Shown one piece after another: positions 49,518-59,701 of a stretch of 64,000 nt of DNA. The DNA is from RGIG4708 sp045538875 (GTDB lineage: Bacteria; Bacillota; Clostridia; UMGS1810), in NCBI GenBank assembly GCA_045538875.1, contig JAZQEG010000010.1:124001-188000 (forward strand). Direction: 5' to 3'. The stretch's first letter is position 1. Each line of letters starts with the position of its first letter. The position numbers were made by a program, and so were the translations under genes. The notes under the pieces were generated by a model that was given only the letters and a program-made list of their open reading frames with translations, did no database searches and had not been told where the DNA came from.

Positions 49518-50008
49518 TGAACGAGGAAAATTTTGTTATAAAAACTTTAACTCATATAATTCAACACTATAATCATAAAAAATATTGGAAAATGCGAAAT
49601 AAGCTTACATCCGATAATATTTCAAAACTTACTAAATTATTTTATCTCATGAGAATAAAAAGAATGGACGCATATAATAATGCATCCTTTGGCACACATT
49701 TTAACTGTCAGGCAAGCTTTGCAAATCCACCGCATTTACCTCATGGCATAAGAGGAATATTTGTTTCGCACCAAGCGGTTGTTGGTTATAATTCAACAAT
49801 TTATCAGCATGTAACCATTGGTGATGGCAAAGACGGAGCACCGCTAATTGGTGACAACTGCTTTATCGGTGCAGGTGCAAAGATAATAGGCAATATTAAA
49901 ATTGGCAACAATGTCAGAATTGGAGCGGGATGTATTGTAACAGTTGATGTACCTGATAATTGCACCGTAGTTATGGAAAAGCCAAGAATTATTGTTAGAG
50001 AGGATTAG
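49517..50008 (+). CDS. Left-handed beta-helix acetyltransferase (serine acetyltransferase-like)
   Basis: A 163-aa hexapeptide-repeat transferase. The C-terminal half shows the six-residue periodicity of the left-handed helix: GIFVSHQAVVGYNSTIYQHVTIGDG, PLIGDNCFIGAGAKIIGNIKIGNNVRIGAGCIVT. It resembles CysE-type O-acetyltransferases, but its place in the polysaccharide locus points to acetylation of a sugar. Its ATG overlaps the preceding stop by one base. The acceptor is unknown. Confidence 0.82.
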   Translation: MNEENFVIKTLTHIIQHYNHKKYWKMRNKLTSDNISKLTKLFYLMRIKRMDAYNNASFGTHFNCQASFANPPHLPHGIRGIFVSHQAVVGYNSTIYQHVTIGDGKDGAPLIGDNCFIGAGAKIIGNIKIGNNVRIGAGCIVTVDVPDNCTVVMEKPRIIVRED

Positions 50009-50013
50009 CAATT

Positions 50014-50826
50014 ATGAATTGTCCAAAGATATCCATAATAATGGGTATATACAATTGTGCCGACACACTTGACCAAGCTATCGAATCTATTTTGAGCCAA
50101 ACTTACACAAACTGGGAATTTATAATGTGTGATGATGCCTCAATTGATAACACATACAATGTTGCAAAAAAATATGTTGATTTGTATCCTGACAAATTTA
50201 TACTCATTAAAAATGAACATAATATGGGTTTGAATTATACTTTAAACAAATGTTTAGATGTTGCAACAGGTGAATATATTGCGCGTATGGATGGTGATGA
50301 TATTTCATTGCCCGAAAGATTTGAAAAAGAAGTAAACTTTTTGTTGAATAATCCAAAGTTTGCTATTGTCAGCACACAAATGGAATATTTTGACGAAAAT
50401 GGTATTTATGGCAGAAGTTATATGAACGAATTTCCTGTTGCAGAGTCCTTTGTTAACGCTACTCCTTTTTGCCATGCACCATGTATGGTAAAAAAATCAG
50501 CATATGATGCTGTTGGTGGATATACTGTAGACACAAAATTGCTCAGAGGTGAAGACTATCACCTTTGGATAAAAATGTATTGCGCAGGCTTTTTGGGTTG
50601 CAATTTGCAGGAGATTTTATATCAGATGAGAAATGACCGAAATGCATTTGCCCGAAGAAAATTCAAATACAGAATTAACGAGGTTTATGTAAAATATCTT
50701 GCTGTAAAAATGCTTAAGTTGCCAAAGCATAAATATGTATACATATTAAAACCTATTGTTGCAGGCTTAATTCCCAAAAAATTGTATCGTTATATACACA
50801 AAGTAAGATTAAGTAAAATTGTTTAA
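50014..50826 (+). CDS. Glycosyltransferase family 2
   Basis: A 270-aa GT-A enzyme. KISIIMGIYNCADTLDQAIESILSQTY is the family 2 nucleotide-sugar-binding start, CDDASIDNT continues it, and the DxD-type metal site is ARMDGDDISLPERF. LLRGEDYHLWIKMY contains the acidic general-base region. It transfers one sugar of the repeat unit on the cytoplasmic face; donor and acceptor cannot be read from sequence. It follows the acetyltransferase by 5 bases. Confidence 0.9.
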   Translation: MNCPKISIIMGIYNCADTLDQAIESILSQTYTNWEFIMCDDASIDNTYNVAKKYVDLYPDKFILIKNEHNMGLNYTLNKCLDVATGEYIARMDGDDISLPERFEKEVNFLLNNPKFAIVSTQMEYFDENGIYGRSYMNEFPVAESFVNATPFCHAPCMVKKSAYDAVGGYTVDTKLLRGEDYHLWIKMYCAGFLGCNLQEILYQMRNDRNAFARRKFKYRINEVYVKYLAVKMLKLPKHKYVYILKPIVAGLIPKKLYRYIHKVRLSKIV

Positions 50827-50844
50827 GAAAGCGGTGTATAATAT

Positions 50845-51960
50845 TTGCTCATATATGTTAGTTGCATATCGTTAATTTTAATTTTAAATTATCTTGCTTG
50901 TGTAAAATCAAAAGTCAAATATAATTCTCTCGGCGAAAAGTATAGACAGCCAAATACATTTTTTTTTGTATTGACAATTTTAATTATATTATTGTTTTAT
51001 TCATTGAGAGGGTGGACAGGCACAGACACCGGATTGTATATCTCATCATATCGTAATATGTGGCGCATAAGCCTTAAAGATATATATAACGATAGTCACG
51101 ACTGGTTATTTTATGTGCTTCAATGGGTTAATTATAAAGTTTTTTCGGGTAGTCTTATATGCAATAATATTATTATTGGTGCCATTGTATACATACCGAT
51201 TTTAATTACCTATGTTAAATACTCGGGTAATTACAGAATTGCACTTTTGTTTTACATAATAACATCTTCATTCTTTTTTGCCTTTAATGGTCAAAGGCAA
51301 GCTGTTGCCATGTCCATAATATTTGCTGGATATCCGCTGATAGTTAGCAAGAAATACATTCCATATACGATACTTATTTTGTTAGCGTACAACTTCCACT
51401 CAACTGCACTTTTGATGATACCTATAATGTTTTTGTTAACACGCAAAACAAGTTCTAAAGTTTTCATTGTTACCACATTAATTATGACAATATCATCCAT
51501 TTTTTTATGGCAACTGTGGGATACAATTTTTGAATTACTTGGTATGATGGGTCAGGAACGACTTGTTGATGAATATTCGGGTATAACTGCAGAGGATGCA
51601 CCTGGGGCAAATATTTTACGCTTGCTCGTTACAGTAGCTCCTGCAATAATGGGTATTATCTTTTATGGTCAGCTCGAGTCTAAAAACAACAATTTTGATT
51701 TGTTGCTTAACAACGCTATACTTGGCTCTGTATTTATGCTTGCAGCAACAAAAACCTGGTATTTTGCAAGGCTTACAACATACTTTACTTATACTACACC
51801 AATTTTGTTAATTGAACTTTCAAAAGTTTTTAACAAGAGATCAAAAAAGATATATTATATTTGTATCTCGGCATTATTTATAATATATTTATATTTTTAT
51901 TTGCGTATGGACTCAAATCTTTTGCCTTATAACTTCAATTTTAAAAGGAGTTTTTATTAA
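50845..51960 (+). CDS. epsG: EpsG-family polysaccharide polymerase
   Basis: A 371-aa membrane protein with about ten helices of the EpsG/Wzy type: FYSLRGWTGTDTGLYISSYRNMW near the first outer loop (the conserved R..GTDT..Y pattern) and FFFAFNGQRQAVAMSI with the GQRQA motif. It should polymerise repeat units outside the membrane. The first possible start after an in-frame stop is TTG 50845, so a TTG start is assumed; the ribosome site is weak. It shares its last base with the next ATG. Confidence 0.85.
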   Translation: MLIYVSCISLILILNYLACVKSKVKYNSLGEKYRQPNTFFFVLTILIILLFYSLRGWTGTDTGLYISSYRNMWRISLKDIYNDSHDWLFYVLQWVNYKVFSGSLICNNIIIGAIVYIPILITYVKYSGNYRIALLFYIITSSFFFAFNGQRQAVAMSIIFAGYPLIVSKKYIPYTILILLAYNFHSTALLMIPIMFLLTRKTSSKVFIVTTLIMTISSIFLWQLWDTIFELLGMMGQERLVDEYSGITAEDAPGANILRLLVTVAPAIMGIIFYGQLESKNNNFDLLLNNAILGSVFMLAATKTWYFARLTTYFTYTTPILLIELSKVFNKRSKKIYYICISALFIIYLYFYLRMDSNLLPYNFNFKRSFY

Positions 51961-53063
51961 TGAAAAAAGTATTGTTTTTTATTGACACCCTTGGCTACGG
52001 CGGTGCCGAAAAGGTACTTATGAATTTAGTTAATAATTTAGACAAAAGCAAATATGACATAACTGTTATGACTATATTTGATTTTGGCGTTAACAAAAGA
52101 TATTTGGCAAAAGATGTAACATATAAATATATTTTTAAAAAGGTTTTCAGAGGAAATGTTTTGTTTTTTAAACTGTTTTCTCCAAAATATTTGTACAATA
52201 AGTATGTTACCGATAAATATGATATTGTTATATCATACCTCGAGGGTAATACTACAAGAATACTTTCAGGCTGCCCTTATAATGATACAAAAAAAGTTGC
52301 CTGGGTTCATGTAGAAATGGATGAGAAAGCATGGGTTTATCCATATAGGAATAAACAGGAATGCATCGATTGCTACAAAAAATTTGATAAAATCGTAGGC
52401 GTATCTGGTGATATACTTAACTCGTTTAAACAGCATATAGGTAATTTTGATAACTTGTGTGTAAAATACAACAGTATTGATACAGATTACATAAGGGAAA
52501 AATCATTGATGGAAAATGATATGGAATTTTCTAAAAATGTCCCAAATGTTATTTCTGTGGGGCGCCTTATAGAGCAAAAATCGTATATGCGTTTGATGAG
52601 GATACATAAAAAGCTTTTGGATAATGGAATTAAGCACAACTTGTATATAGTGGGAGAAGGTCACCAAAGGGAAATGCTTCAAAACTATATTACCCAAAAT
52701 AACCTGCAAAATTCTGCCCATTTGCTAGGCCTCAAAAAAAATCCTTGGCGCTATGTTGCAAAATCGGATTTGTTTGTGTGCTCATCAATTAAAGAAGGTT
52801 TTAGCACTGCGGTTACCGAGGCACTTATTTTAGGTGTACCTGTAATTACAACATTGTGCTCTGGTATGAACGAAATGCTCAACAATGGTGAGTTTGGTGT
52901 GATTGTAGACAACAACGAAGATGCTCTGTACGAAGGTATGTATAAAATGTTGTATGATGCAGATATGTTAAAACACTATAAACTCAAATCAATAGAAAGA
53001 AGCAAGCATTTTGAGCTAACCAGCACAGTACAAGCGGTTGAGGAAATGCTTGATAATTTATAA
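51960..53063 (+). CDS. Glycosyltransferase family 4
   Basis: A 367-aa GT-B enzyme. The N-terminal VLFFIDTLGYGGAEKVLMNLVNNL and the C-terminal donor-site motif SSIKEGFSTAVTEALILGVPVIT (with E-x7-E-type glutamates) define GT4. ISVGRLIEQKSYMRLMRIHKKL starts the second Rossmann domain. It resembles the gene at 61200 in overall plan, suggesting paralogues with different donors or linkages. Confidence 0.9.
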   Translation: MKKVLFFIDTLGYGGAEKVLMNLVNNLDKSKYDITVMTIFDFGVNKRYLAKDVTYKYIFKKVFRGNVLFFKLFSPKYLYNKYVTDKYDIVISYLEGNTTRILSGCPYNDTKKVAWVHVEMDEKAWVYPYRNKQECIDCYKKFDKIVGVSGDILNSFKQHIGNFDNLCVKYNSIDTDYIREKSLMENDMEFSKNVPNVISVGRLIEQKSYMRLMRIHKKLLDNGIKHNLYIVGEGHQREMLQNYITQNNLQNSAHLLGLKKNPWRYVAKSDLFVCSSIKEGFSTAVTEALILGVPVITTLCSGMNEMLNNGEFGVIVDNNEDALYEGMYKMLYDADMLKHYKLKSIERSKHFELTSTVQAVEEMLDNL

Positions 53064-53076
53064 AGAGATATTATAT

Positions 53077-54150
53077 ATGAAAAATATTTGTATATTTAAC
53101 GGAAATATGGCAAGAACAGGCGGTACAGAAAGATGCACTGCAATACTTGCAAATGAACTTTCAAAATTTAATGATGAATACAAGATTTTTGTAATTGATA
53201 TATCAAATCCTGATAAAAAATGCTTTTTCACCCTTGCAAACGAAGTAAAATTGCACCATATTCATGGAAATAACTTGTTTGATATTACAAAACAAATATA
53301 CTCATTTTTTAAACAAAATAACATTGATGTTGCTATTAATGTTGAAGCAATGCTTGGTATTTATACTATGCCTGTTTGCAAGCTTTTAAAAATAAAAAAT
53401 ATTATTTGGGAACACGGCAACTTTTATCAGAAACAGTGTAAATCAATCGATATAGTCAGATGGCTGGAAATAAAATTATGTGATTATTATATAACGCTTA
53501 CCCAAAGAGATATGAAAAATTTCAAATCACATTTTAAAGGCAAATGCAAAATTGATTATATATATAATCCTATCACTTTACCTCAAAATGATGTACAGTA
53601 TAATGCCAACTCAAAAACCATAGTATCGGTTGGGTTAGTGCGTCATATCAAAGGATTTGATATGATTCCGGATATCGCAAAGAACATCTTTGAAAAACAT
53701 CCTGACTGGAAGTGGGAGATATACGGAAATGACTCTGTTGATGCTGAATATACAAATAGCATCAAATCAAAACTAAAAGAGTATAATGTTGAAAATAATG
53801 TTGTATTCAAAGGTAATACAAACAATATAGAAGAAATCTATAAAAAAGCGTCGATGATGGTTATGACATCTCGTATGGAAGGTCTTCCTATGACATTGCT
53901 TGAAGCTAAAGCACATAAACTTCCTTTGGTAGCGTTTGATATTCAAACTGGTCCTGCAGAAATTATAGATAATAACATTAATGGTTACCTCATTAATCCG
54001 TATAATACGCAACATATGGCAGATAAAATATGCTGTTTGATTGAAAATGATGATTTGAGATGTGAGCTTTCAAATAGCTCATATGTTGGTATTGAAAAAT
54101 TTAATGTAAATCAAATTATTGATAAATGGATAAAAATTATAAACAATTAG
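53077..54150 (+). CDS. Glycosyltransferase family 4
   Basis: A 357-aa GT-B enzyme starting MKNICIFNGNMARTGGTERCTAILANEL. The second domain begins TIVSVGLVRHIKGFDMIPDI and includes MTSRMEGLPMTLLEAKAHKLPLVAFD, the donor-binding loop. The ATG at 53077 is used because the longer frame would begin inside the preceding gene; AAAGAGA precedes it. Donor and acceptor unknown. Confidence 0.9.
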   Translation: MKNICIFNGNMARTGGTERCTAILANELSKFNDEYKIFVIDISNPDKKCFFTLANEVKLHHIHGNNLFDITKQIYSFFKQNNIDVAINVEAMLGIYTMPVCKLLKIKNIIWEHGNFYQKQCKSIDIVRWLEIKLCDYYITLTQRDMKNFKSHFKGKCKIDYIYNPITLPQNDVQYNANSKTIVSVGLVRHIKGFDMIPDIAKNIFEKHPDWKWEIYGNDSVDAEYTNSIKSKLKEYNVENNVVFKGNTNNIEEIYKKASMMVMTSRMEGLPMTLLEAKAHKLPLVAFDIQTGPAEIIDNNINGYLINPYNTQHMADKICCLIENDDLRCELSNSSYVGIEKFNVNQIIDKWIKIINN

Positions 54151-54160
54151 GGAGTATTTT

Positions 54161-55132
54161 ATGAATCCACTTGTTAGCGTAATTGTGCCAATTTATAAGG
54201 TTGAAAATTTTTTGAGAGAATGTATTGAAAGTATAATTGCTCAGACATACAAGAATTTGGAGATAATACTTGTAGATGATGGCTCACCCGATAATTGCGG
54301 TGCAATTTGTGATGAATATGCACAAAAAGATGATAGAATAAAAGTTATTCACAAGCAAAATGGTGGACTTTCGGATGCAAGAAATGCTGGTTTAAAGGTG
54401 TTTAAGGGTGATTATGTAGTTTTTGTTGACAGCGACGACTATATGCCTGGTTACGCAATAGAATATATGTTTAATTTGTCTGTTGCCAATGATGCTGATA
54501 TGGTAATTGGCGGAACAGAAAAGTTTAACGAAAACACTGGTGAAATTATTTGGTCTACATATAACGGAACAGAAAATATACAAATTTTTGATAAATTGGA
54601 AGCAATGAAAGACTTTTTTATTAACGGCTGTGCCTCATGGGCAAGACTTTATAAAAGAAAAGTGCACGAAAATTTGTTTTTCCCATATGGTGAAATAAAC
54701 GAGGATGAAGCAATTGTGCTTTCCGTTATTGATAATTGCGAAAAGATAGTAAAATCAAATTATGTTGTTTACAATTATCGATACAGAGATAACAGCATTA
54801 CCTCGGTGGATTTTAACAAAAATAAACTTGCTTGGTATGACCATTGCGAAAACAACTTAAAATACATTGAATCAAATTATCCTGATTTGACAGATGTTGC
54901 AAAATCAAGATGTTTTGTTTCTGTTTTGTACTTTTTAGAAGTTTTGTCACAATGTGATAAAAAATTGTACAATGATTTAATATTAAAGTTTAAAAAAATT
55001 TTAAAACAAAATTATGCTGGTATTTTAAAAAACAAATTTGTTAGTTTAAGGATAAAACTTGAATTATCAATAATTAATATTTTTGGTTTAAATGTGTATG
55101 CTATGTGCAAAAAAATTATAAGTTTGATTTAA
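54161..55132 (+). CDS. Glycosyltransferase family 2
   Basis: A 323-aa GT-A enzyme. PLVSVIVPIYKVENFLRECIESIIAQTYKNLEIILVDDGSPD and VVFVDSDDYM with the DxD site mark GT2. The C-terminal third is more variable and basic and may sit at the membrane. GGAG precedes the ATG by 8 bases. It is similar in plan to the GT2 at 62375. Confidence 0.92.
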   Translation: MNPLVSVIVPIYKVENFLRECIESIIAQTYKNLEIILVDDGSPDNCGAICDEYAQKDDRIKVIHKQNGGLSDARNAGLKVFKGDYVVFVDSDDYMPGYAIEYMFNLSVANDADMVIGGTEKFNENTGEIIWSTYNGTENIQIFDKLEAMKDFFINGCASWARLYKRKVHENLFFPYGEINEDEAIVLSVIDNCEKIVKSNYVVYNYRYRDNSITSVDFNKNKLAWYDHCENNLKYIESNYPDLTDVAKSRCFVSVLYFLEVLSQCDKKLYNDLILKFKKILKQNYAGILKNKFVSLRIKLELSIINIFGLNVYAMCKKIISLI

Positions 55133-55140
55133 AGGGGATA

Positions 55141-56055
55141 ATGGTTTTGAATTTACATAAGTTGCTTTTTCGTGAAGAGTGGATAATTGCAATCAGATCA
55201 AAATCAGATAAACTATTATTTGAAGATGGCGGTACATCAAAAAAATTTAAACTGATTAAAAATACTTTGCGTTATTGGTGTGCTGACCCATTCCTTATAA
55301 CCCATGACAATAAAGATTATGTATTTTTTGAAATGTACGACAGGTTTAAACAACGAGGAGTTATAGGATATAGAGAGATATATTCTGACAGTTCATTTTC
55401 AAAGCTTAAAGTCGCATTTGATATTGGTTGCCATTTGTCTTATCCATACATTTTTAAAAAGGATAATGATATTTTTGTTATCCCCGAATCGTATATGGCT
55501 AATGAGGTTTCATTGTACAAAGCACAAAACTTCCCAGACAAATGGATTAAACAAAAATTACTTATTGATAACATAATTGCTTGTGATACCACTTTTATCA
55601 ATAACGATTATGCTATTACTTTTGTAAATAACAGTGAAAATACCGGCTCCGATGCTGTGTTGTTTAATACGAAAAGCGAAAACTGGATTATGACAAATAA
55701 TAATCCTGTAGATACCGACCCTGCACATTCACGCTGTGCAGGCAAAGTTTTTAATTACAACGGCAAATTAATAAGGCCAGCTCAATATGGAGTTGGTGGT
55801 TATGGTAACGGAATTGTTTTTCGCGAGATTTTATCGTGTACTGATGATGAGTACATTGAGAAAACGATGTATAAAATAACTGTTGATGATATTAGCTATA
55901 ATTCATCAAAAAAATATGACGGAATACACACATATAATTTTAATGATAAATACGAAGTAATTGATTTAAAAATACAAAATTCGTTGAATTTATTTAATGC
56001 TTTTGCAACAGTTTTTCATAAGTTAAGAAGAATTATTACAAAATCGGAGAGATAA
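55141..56055 (+). CDS. Beta-propeller-like protein of polysaccharide loci (glucosamine transferase-associated fold)
   Basis: A 304-aa protein of a kind often annotated only as hypothetical in capsule clusters. LRYWCADPFLITHDNKDYVFFEMYD, CHLSYPYIFKKDNDIFVIPES and PAHSRCAGKVFNYNGKLIRPAQ give the repeated strand-turn pattern of a five-bladed glycosidase-like propeller, as in the N-terminal part of GINT1-type glucosamine transferases. No catalytic role can be shown. ATG 55141 with GGGG upstream is used instead of a start inside the previous gene. Confidence 0.65.
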   Translation: MVLNLHKLLFREEWIIAIRSKSDKLLFEDGGTSKKFKLIKNTLRYWCADPFLITHDNKDYVFFEMYDRFKQRGVIGYREIYSDSSFSKLKVAFDIGCHLSYPYIFKKDNDIFVIPESYMANEVSLYKAQNFPDKWIKQKLLIDNIIACDTTFINNDYAITFVNNSENTGSDAVLFNTKSENWIMTNNNPVDTDPAHSRCAGKVFNYNGKLIRPAQYGVGGYGNGIVFREILSCTDDEYIEKTMYKITVDDISYNSSKKYDGIHTYNFNDKYEVIDLKIQNSLNLFNAFATVFHKLRRIITKSER

Positions 56056-56056
56056 T

Positions 56057-57040
56057 ATGGAAATCAGAAGATTTGATGAAAACAAAGATTCTTTTGAAGA
56101 ATTAATCAAACTTTTTAAAACAGGACTTGGCGAAACAGATATTGACTTTTGGAATTGGAAGTATCTTCAAAACACAGGTTTTGACAAACAGATTATGTAT
56201 GTTATTCTTGATGGTGAAAAGTATGTTGCTATGATGGGGTTTGTACCATTTGAATATTTATCGCCTGATGGAAAAGTGTTAAAATATGTACAAACTTGTG
56301 ACTTGGTTGTTTTGCCAGAATATCGCGGGCAGGGTTTGTTTTATAAAATACACAATTATGCCGAAGATGACCTTGCTAACAATGGTTATTTGGCGTTATT
56401 TGGATTCCCAAATGATAATTCGCTTCACGGCTTTTTGAAAATGAATTATCACTCTAATGAAATTTATGTATGCAAGCCTAAAAGTAATTTGTTTTATATG
56501 ATTAAAAACAAATTAAAATTGCCTACATTTAATGCAAAAAGTAAATTTGATTGTTATGTTGAACAGGATTATTGCACAAAAATATCACAATTAAATTTTG
56601 GTTCAAATTGGTTATTGAATAAATATATCAGATTGAATATAAACAAAGATTTTCTCATTTGGAGATGCGAATCATATAACAAGGGCAAATATAAATGCAT
56701 TTTTGTTAAAGAAAATGAAAAATTGATAGCTTATTTTATTGTTTTGGTAACCAAAGGGAGCCACTTTACTGCATCAAAAATTGTTTTCTTTAATGTGAAC
56801 AATAACTATATGTCACAAATAGACAGTATTATTAAAAATGTAAAAAAAGTAATTTACTCATTTTCTGATATGATTGATTTTTATGGTATATGGTCTGACG
56901 AAGTTAAAGATATAATTTGCAAATTTGGTGTTAGAGCAAAAAATATAATAAATGCTAAAACTTATACTATCAAATATCTTAATAATTATAATGAAGATAA
57001 TTTAGAAAGATTTGTAAATCATATTGATACTGATTTATAA
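56057..57040 (+). CDS. GNAT-family N-acetyltransferase
   Basis: A 327-aa protein with the acetyl-CoA-binding motif LVVLPEYRGQGLFYKIHNYAEDDL (RGQG loop) at about 88-111 and a second alpha/beta half that looks like a duplicated GNAT domain. GGAGAG precedes the ATG, which lies two bases after the previous stop. In this setting it probably acylates an amino sugar or other substituent of the polymer, but the acceptor is not visible. Confidence 0.78.
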   Translation: MEIRRFDENKDSFEELIKLFKTGLGETDIDFWNWKYLQNTGFDKQIMYVILDGEKYVAMMGFVPFEYLSPDGKVLKYVQTCDLVVLPEYRGQGLFYKIHNYAEDDLANNGYLALFGFPNDNSLHGFLKMNYHSNEIYVCKPKSNLFYMIKNKLKLPTFNAKSKFDCYVEQDYCTKISQLNFGSNWLLNKYIRLNINKDFLIWRCESYNKGKYKCIFVKENEKLIAYFIVLVTKGSHFTASKIVFFNVNNNYMSQIDSIIKNVKKVIYSFSDMIDFYGIWSDEVKDIICKFGVRAKNIINAKTYTIKYLNNYNEDNLERFVNHIDTDL

Positions 57041-57052
57041 CAGGAGAAAATT

Positions 57053-57856
57053 ATGAATAACGATTATGGAAATTTGGAACTGCATAATATTTTTTTAAAA
57101 GCAATGATCGATTTTGATGCTTTGTGTAAAAAGTATAATTTTAAGTACTGCCTACACGGCGGGACTTGTCTTGGTGCAATAAGACACAAAGGCTTTATTC
57201 CATGGGATGATGATGTTGATATTGCTATGCCAAGAAAAGATTATGAAAAATTTTTGAAAATATCACAAAAAGAGTTTGGTGACAAATATACCGTTCAAAC
57301 GTATAAAAATGAATTTAATATGGTTACCAATGTTACAAAAATACGAATTAACAATTCTGATTATTGCTTAAACGAAAAATATTCAAACAACAAACCATTT
57401 TTGGATATCTTTCCTATGACTGCAGTTCCAAACTCTAAAATTGGTCAACATATTCAAAACAAGTTATCTATTTTTATTAACAATATAATTAGTACAAAAC
57501 AAGGTCAAATAATACCAACATCATTAAAATCTAAAATTATTTTAGGAACATTATCGAAATTTAATAGAGTTTTTCTTGGAAATTGTCTTGAAGTTATAAT
57601 AAAATATTTTCCTCGCATAAAACCAAAGTATGTAAATATTGTTGCTACTGCAGCATATTGTAACAACACGGGTTATGCTACAGATTTATGGCCAAAAGAA
57701 TATTTTGAGCAAATAGAATTAGTAGATTTTTGTGAACAAAAATTTCCTGTGACTAAATATTGGCACGAATATTTAACAAAGATGTATGGAGATTATATGA
57801 CTCCGCCATCTATTGATAACAGACAAAATAAACACGGTGTATTAAAGGAGAATTAA
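57053..57856 (+). CDS. licD: LicD-family phosphotransferase
   Basis: A 267-aa enzyme of the LicD nucleotidyltransferase-fold family. The active-site block YCLHGGTCLGAIRHKGFIPWDDDVDIAMPRKDYEKF contains the conserved G-T-x-L-G-A and the metal-binding DDDVD. LicD proteins attach phosphorylcholine or other phospho-substituents to surface sugars. No choline pathway genes (licA, licB, licC) are seen in the window, so another substituent is equally likely. Confidence 0.9.
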   Translation: MNNDYGNLELHNIFLKAMIDFDALCKKYNFKYCLHGGTCLGAIRHKGFIPWDDDVDIAMPRKDYEKFLKISQKEFGDKYTVQTYKNEFNMVTNVTKIRINNSDYCLNEKYSNNKPFLDIFPMTAVPNSKIGQHIQNKLSIFINNIISTKQGQIIPTSLKSKIILGTLSKFNRVFLGNCLEVIIKYFPRIKPKYVNIVATAAYCNNTGYATDLWPKEYFEQIELVDFCEQKFPVTKYWHEYLTKMYGDYMTPPSIDNRQNKHGVLKEN

Positions 57857-57857
57857 A

Positions 57858-58634
57858 ATGAAAGTTGTAATATTAGCCGGTGGATTTGGAACAAGAATTA
57901 GTGAAGAAAGTCAGGTTAAGCCTAAACCAATGATTGAAATTGGAGGCATGCCCATATTATGGCATATTATGAAACAGTATTCACATTACGGCTATAATGA
58001 TTTTGTAATTTGCTGTGGTTATAAGGCTTATGTAATTAAAGAATATTTTGCTAATTATTTTTTGCACAACAGTGATATAACATTTGATTTTACAACAGGA
58101 AAAAATGAAATGACCATACATAATAATTTTGCAGAACCTTGGAAGGTTACTCTTATAGATACAGGGTTAAATACCCTTACAGGTGGAAGAGTTAAGAGAA
58201 TTAAGGAATATGTTAATAACGAAACTTTTATGCTTACTTATGGTGATGCTGTTTCTGATGTAAATATTTCTGATTTGGTTGAATGTCATAAAAAATCCGG
58301 TAAGTTAGCAACAATGACCGCTTATCAGCCGAATAACAGATTTGGTGTCCTTGATATTGATTCAAACAATGTAATTGTTGATTTCAGAGAAAAAACAAAA
58401 GCTGATGGAGATTGGATTAATGCAGGTTTTATGGTATTAGAACCCAAAATTTTTGACTTTATTGAAGGGGATTCCACCATTCTTGAACGTTATCCTTTGG
58501 AGCATACTGCACATATTGGACAACTTAATGCATTTAAACATAATGGTTTTTGGCAATGTATGGATACTTTGCGTGACAAACAACTTTTGGAGGAATTATG
58601 GAATTCAGATAATACTCCTTGGAAAGTGTGGTAA
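57858..58634 (+). CDS. rfbF: Glucose-1-phosphate cytidylyltransferase
   Basis: A 258-aa nucleotidyltransferase making CDP-glucose from CTP and glucose 1-phosphate. The start VVILAGGFGTRISEES and the lysine in KPMIEIGGMPILWHIMKQY are typical, as is VTLIDTGLNTLTGGRVKRI, which is specific to the cytidylyltransferase subgroup. It is the first of four consecutive genes (58-61 kb) for a CDP-linked deoxysugar and starts one base after the licD stop. Confidence 0.94.
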   Translation: MKVVILAGGFGTRISEESQVKPKPMIEIGGMPILWHIMKQYSHYGYNDFVICCGYKAYVIKEYFANYFLHNSDITFDFTTGKNEMTIHNNFAEPWKVTLIDTGLNTLTGGRVKRIKEYVNNETFMLTYGDAVSDVNISDLVECHKKSGKLATMTAYQPNNRFGVLDIDSNNVIVDFREKTKADGDWINAGFMVLEPKIFDFIEGDSTILERYPLEHTAHIGQLNAFKHNGFWQCMDTLRDKQLLEELWNSDNTPWKVW

Positions 58635-58637
58635 TAT

Positions 58638-59696
58638 ATGTTAAATTTAGAGTTTTATAACGGAAAAAAAGTATTTGTTACAGGGCATACCGGTTTTAAA
58701 GGTACATGGCTCTGTAAAATTTTGATTAATGCAGGTGCAATAGTTACAGGATATTCACTTGAACCACCTACTAACCCTAATTTGTTTTCATTGTCAAATA
58801 TTGAAAATGAAATGACTTCCATAATTGGTGATATTCGTGACTTGAATACTCTCAAAAATGCCTTTGATAATGCACAACCTGAAATTGTGTTTCACCTTGC
58901 TGCTCAGCCAATTGTAAGGGATTCATATAAAGCACCACATTATACATACGAAACAAATGTAATGGGAACTGTAAACATACTTGAATGTGTAAGAATCAAT
59001 AAATGTGTAAAATCATTTCTTAATGTAACAACCGACAAGGTTTATGAAAACAAAGAGTGGGAATGGGGATATAGGGAAAATGATGTATTAAATGGATTCG
59101 ACCCATATTCCAATTCAAAATCTTGTTCAGAATTAGTAACTCAAAGTTATCAAAAATCTTTTTTTGAAAATAATCAATGTGCAATATCAACTGCAAGAGC
59201 AGGTAATGTAATTGGCGGTGGAGATTTTGCCAACGACAGAATTATTCCAGATTGCGTTAGGGCTGTTGCTCAAAATAATGATATTGTAATACGAAACCCT
59301 CATTCTACACGACCATATCAACATGTACTCGAACCGCTATATGCGTATTTAATGATTGCAGAAAAACAATATAATGATATGGCTTACCAAGGTTACTATA
59401 ATGTTGGTCCTGATGATTGTGATTGTGTAACAACCGGTGATTTGGTTGATTTGTTTTGCAGCAAGTGGGGAAGTGATGCCAAATGGATAAACCAGGCAGA
59501 AGCAAATGCTCCTCATGAGGCTAATTTTTTAAAACTGGATTGTTCAAAAATAAAGTCAGTGTTTGGTTGGTCTGCAAGATGGCATATAACTGATGCAATT
59601 GAAAAAGTTGTAGAATGGACAAGGGTTTATTTTGATAATGGTGATGTGGCTAAATGTATGGACAAGCAGATTCTGGAATTTATGAATAGAGGTTAA
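58638..59696 (+). CDS. rfbG: CDP-glucose 4,6-dehydratase
   Basis: A 352-aa short-chain dehydrogenase-type dehydratase converting CDP-glucose to CDP-4-keto-6-deoxyglucose. The NAD loop is VFVTGHTGFKGTWL (the G-F-K-G-x-W form is specific to RfbG), the active-site Thr-Asp is in VTTDKVYENKEWEWGYRE and the catalytic Tyr/Lys is in DPYSNSKSCSE. It follows rfbF directly, confirming the CDP pathway. Confidence 0.94.
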   Translation: MLNLEFYNGKKVFVTGHTGFKGTWLCKILINAGAIVTGYSLEPPTNPNLFSLSNIENEMTSIIGDIRDLNTLKNAFDNAQPEIVFHLAAQPIVRDSYKAPHYTYETNVMGTVNILECVRINKCVKSFLNVTTDKVYENKEWEWGYRENDVLNGFDPYSNSKSCSELVTQSYQKSFFENNQCAISTARAGNVIGGGDFANDRIIPDCVRAVAQNNDIVIRNPHSTRPYQHVLEPLYAYLMIAEKQYNDMAYQGYYNVGPDDCDCVTTGDLVDLFCSKWGSDAKWINQAEANAPHEANFLKLDCSKIKSVFGWSARWHITDAIEKVVEWTRVYFDNGDVAKCMDKQILEFMNRG

Positions 59697-59701
59697 TCAT
59701 A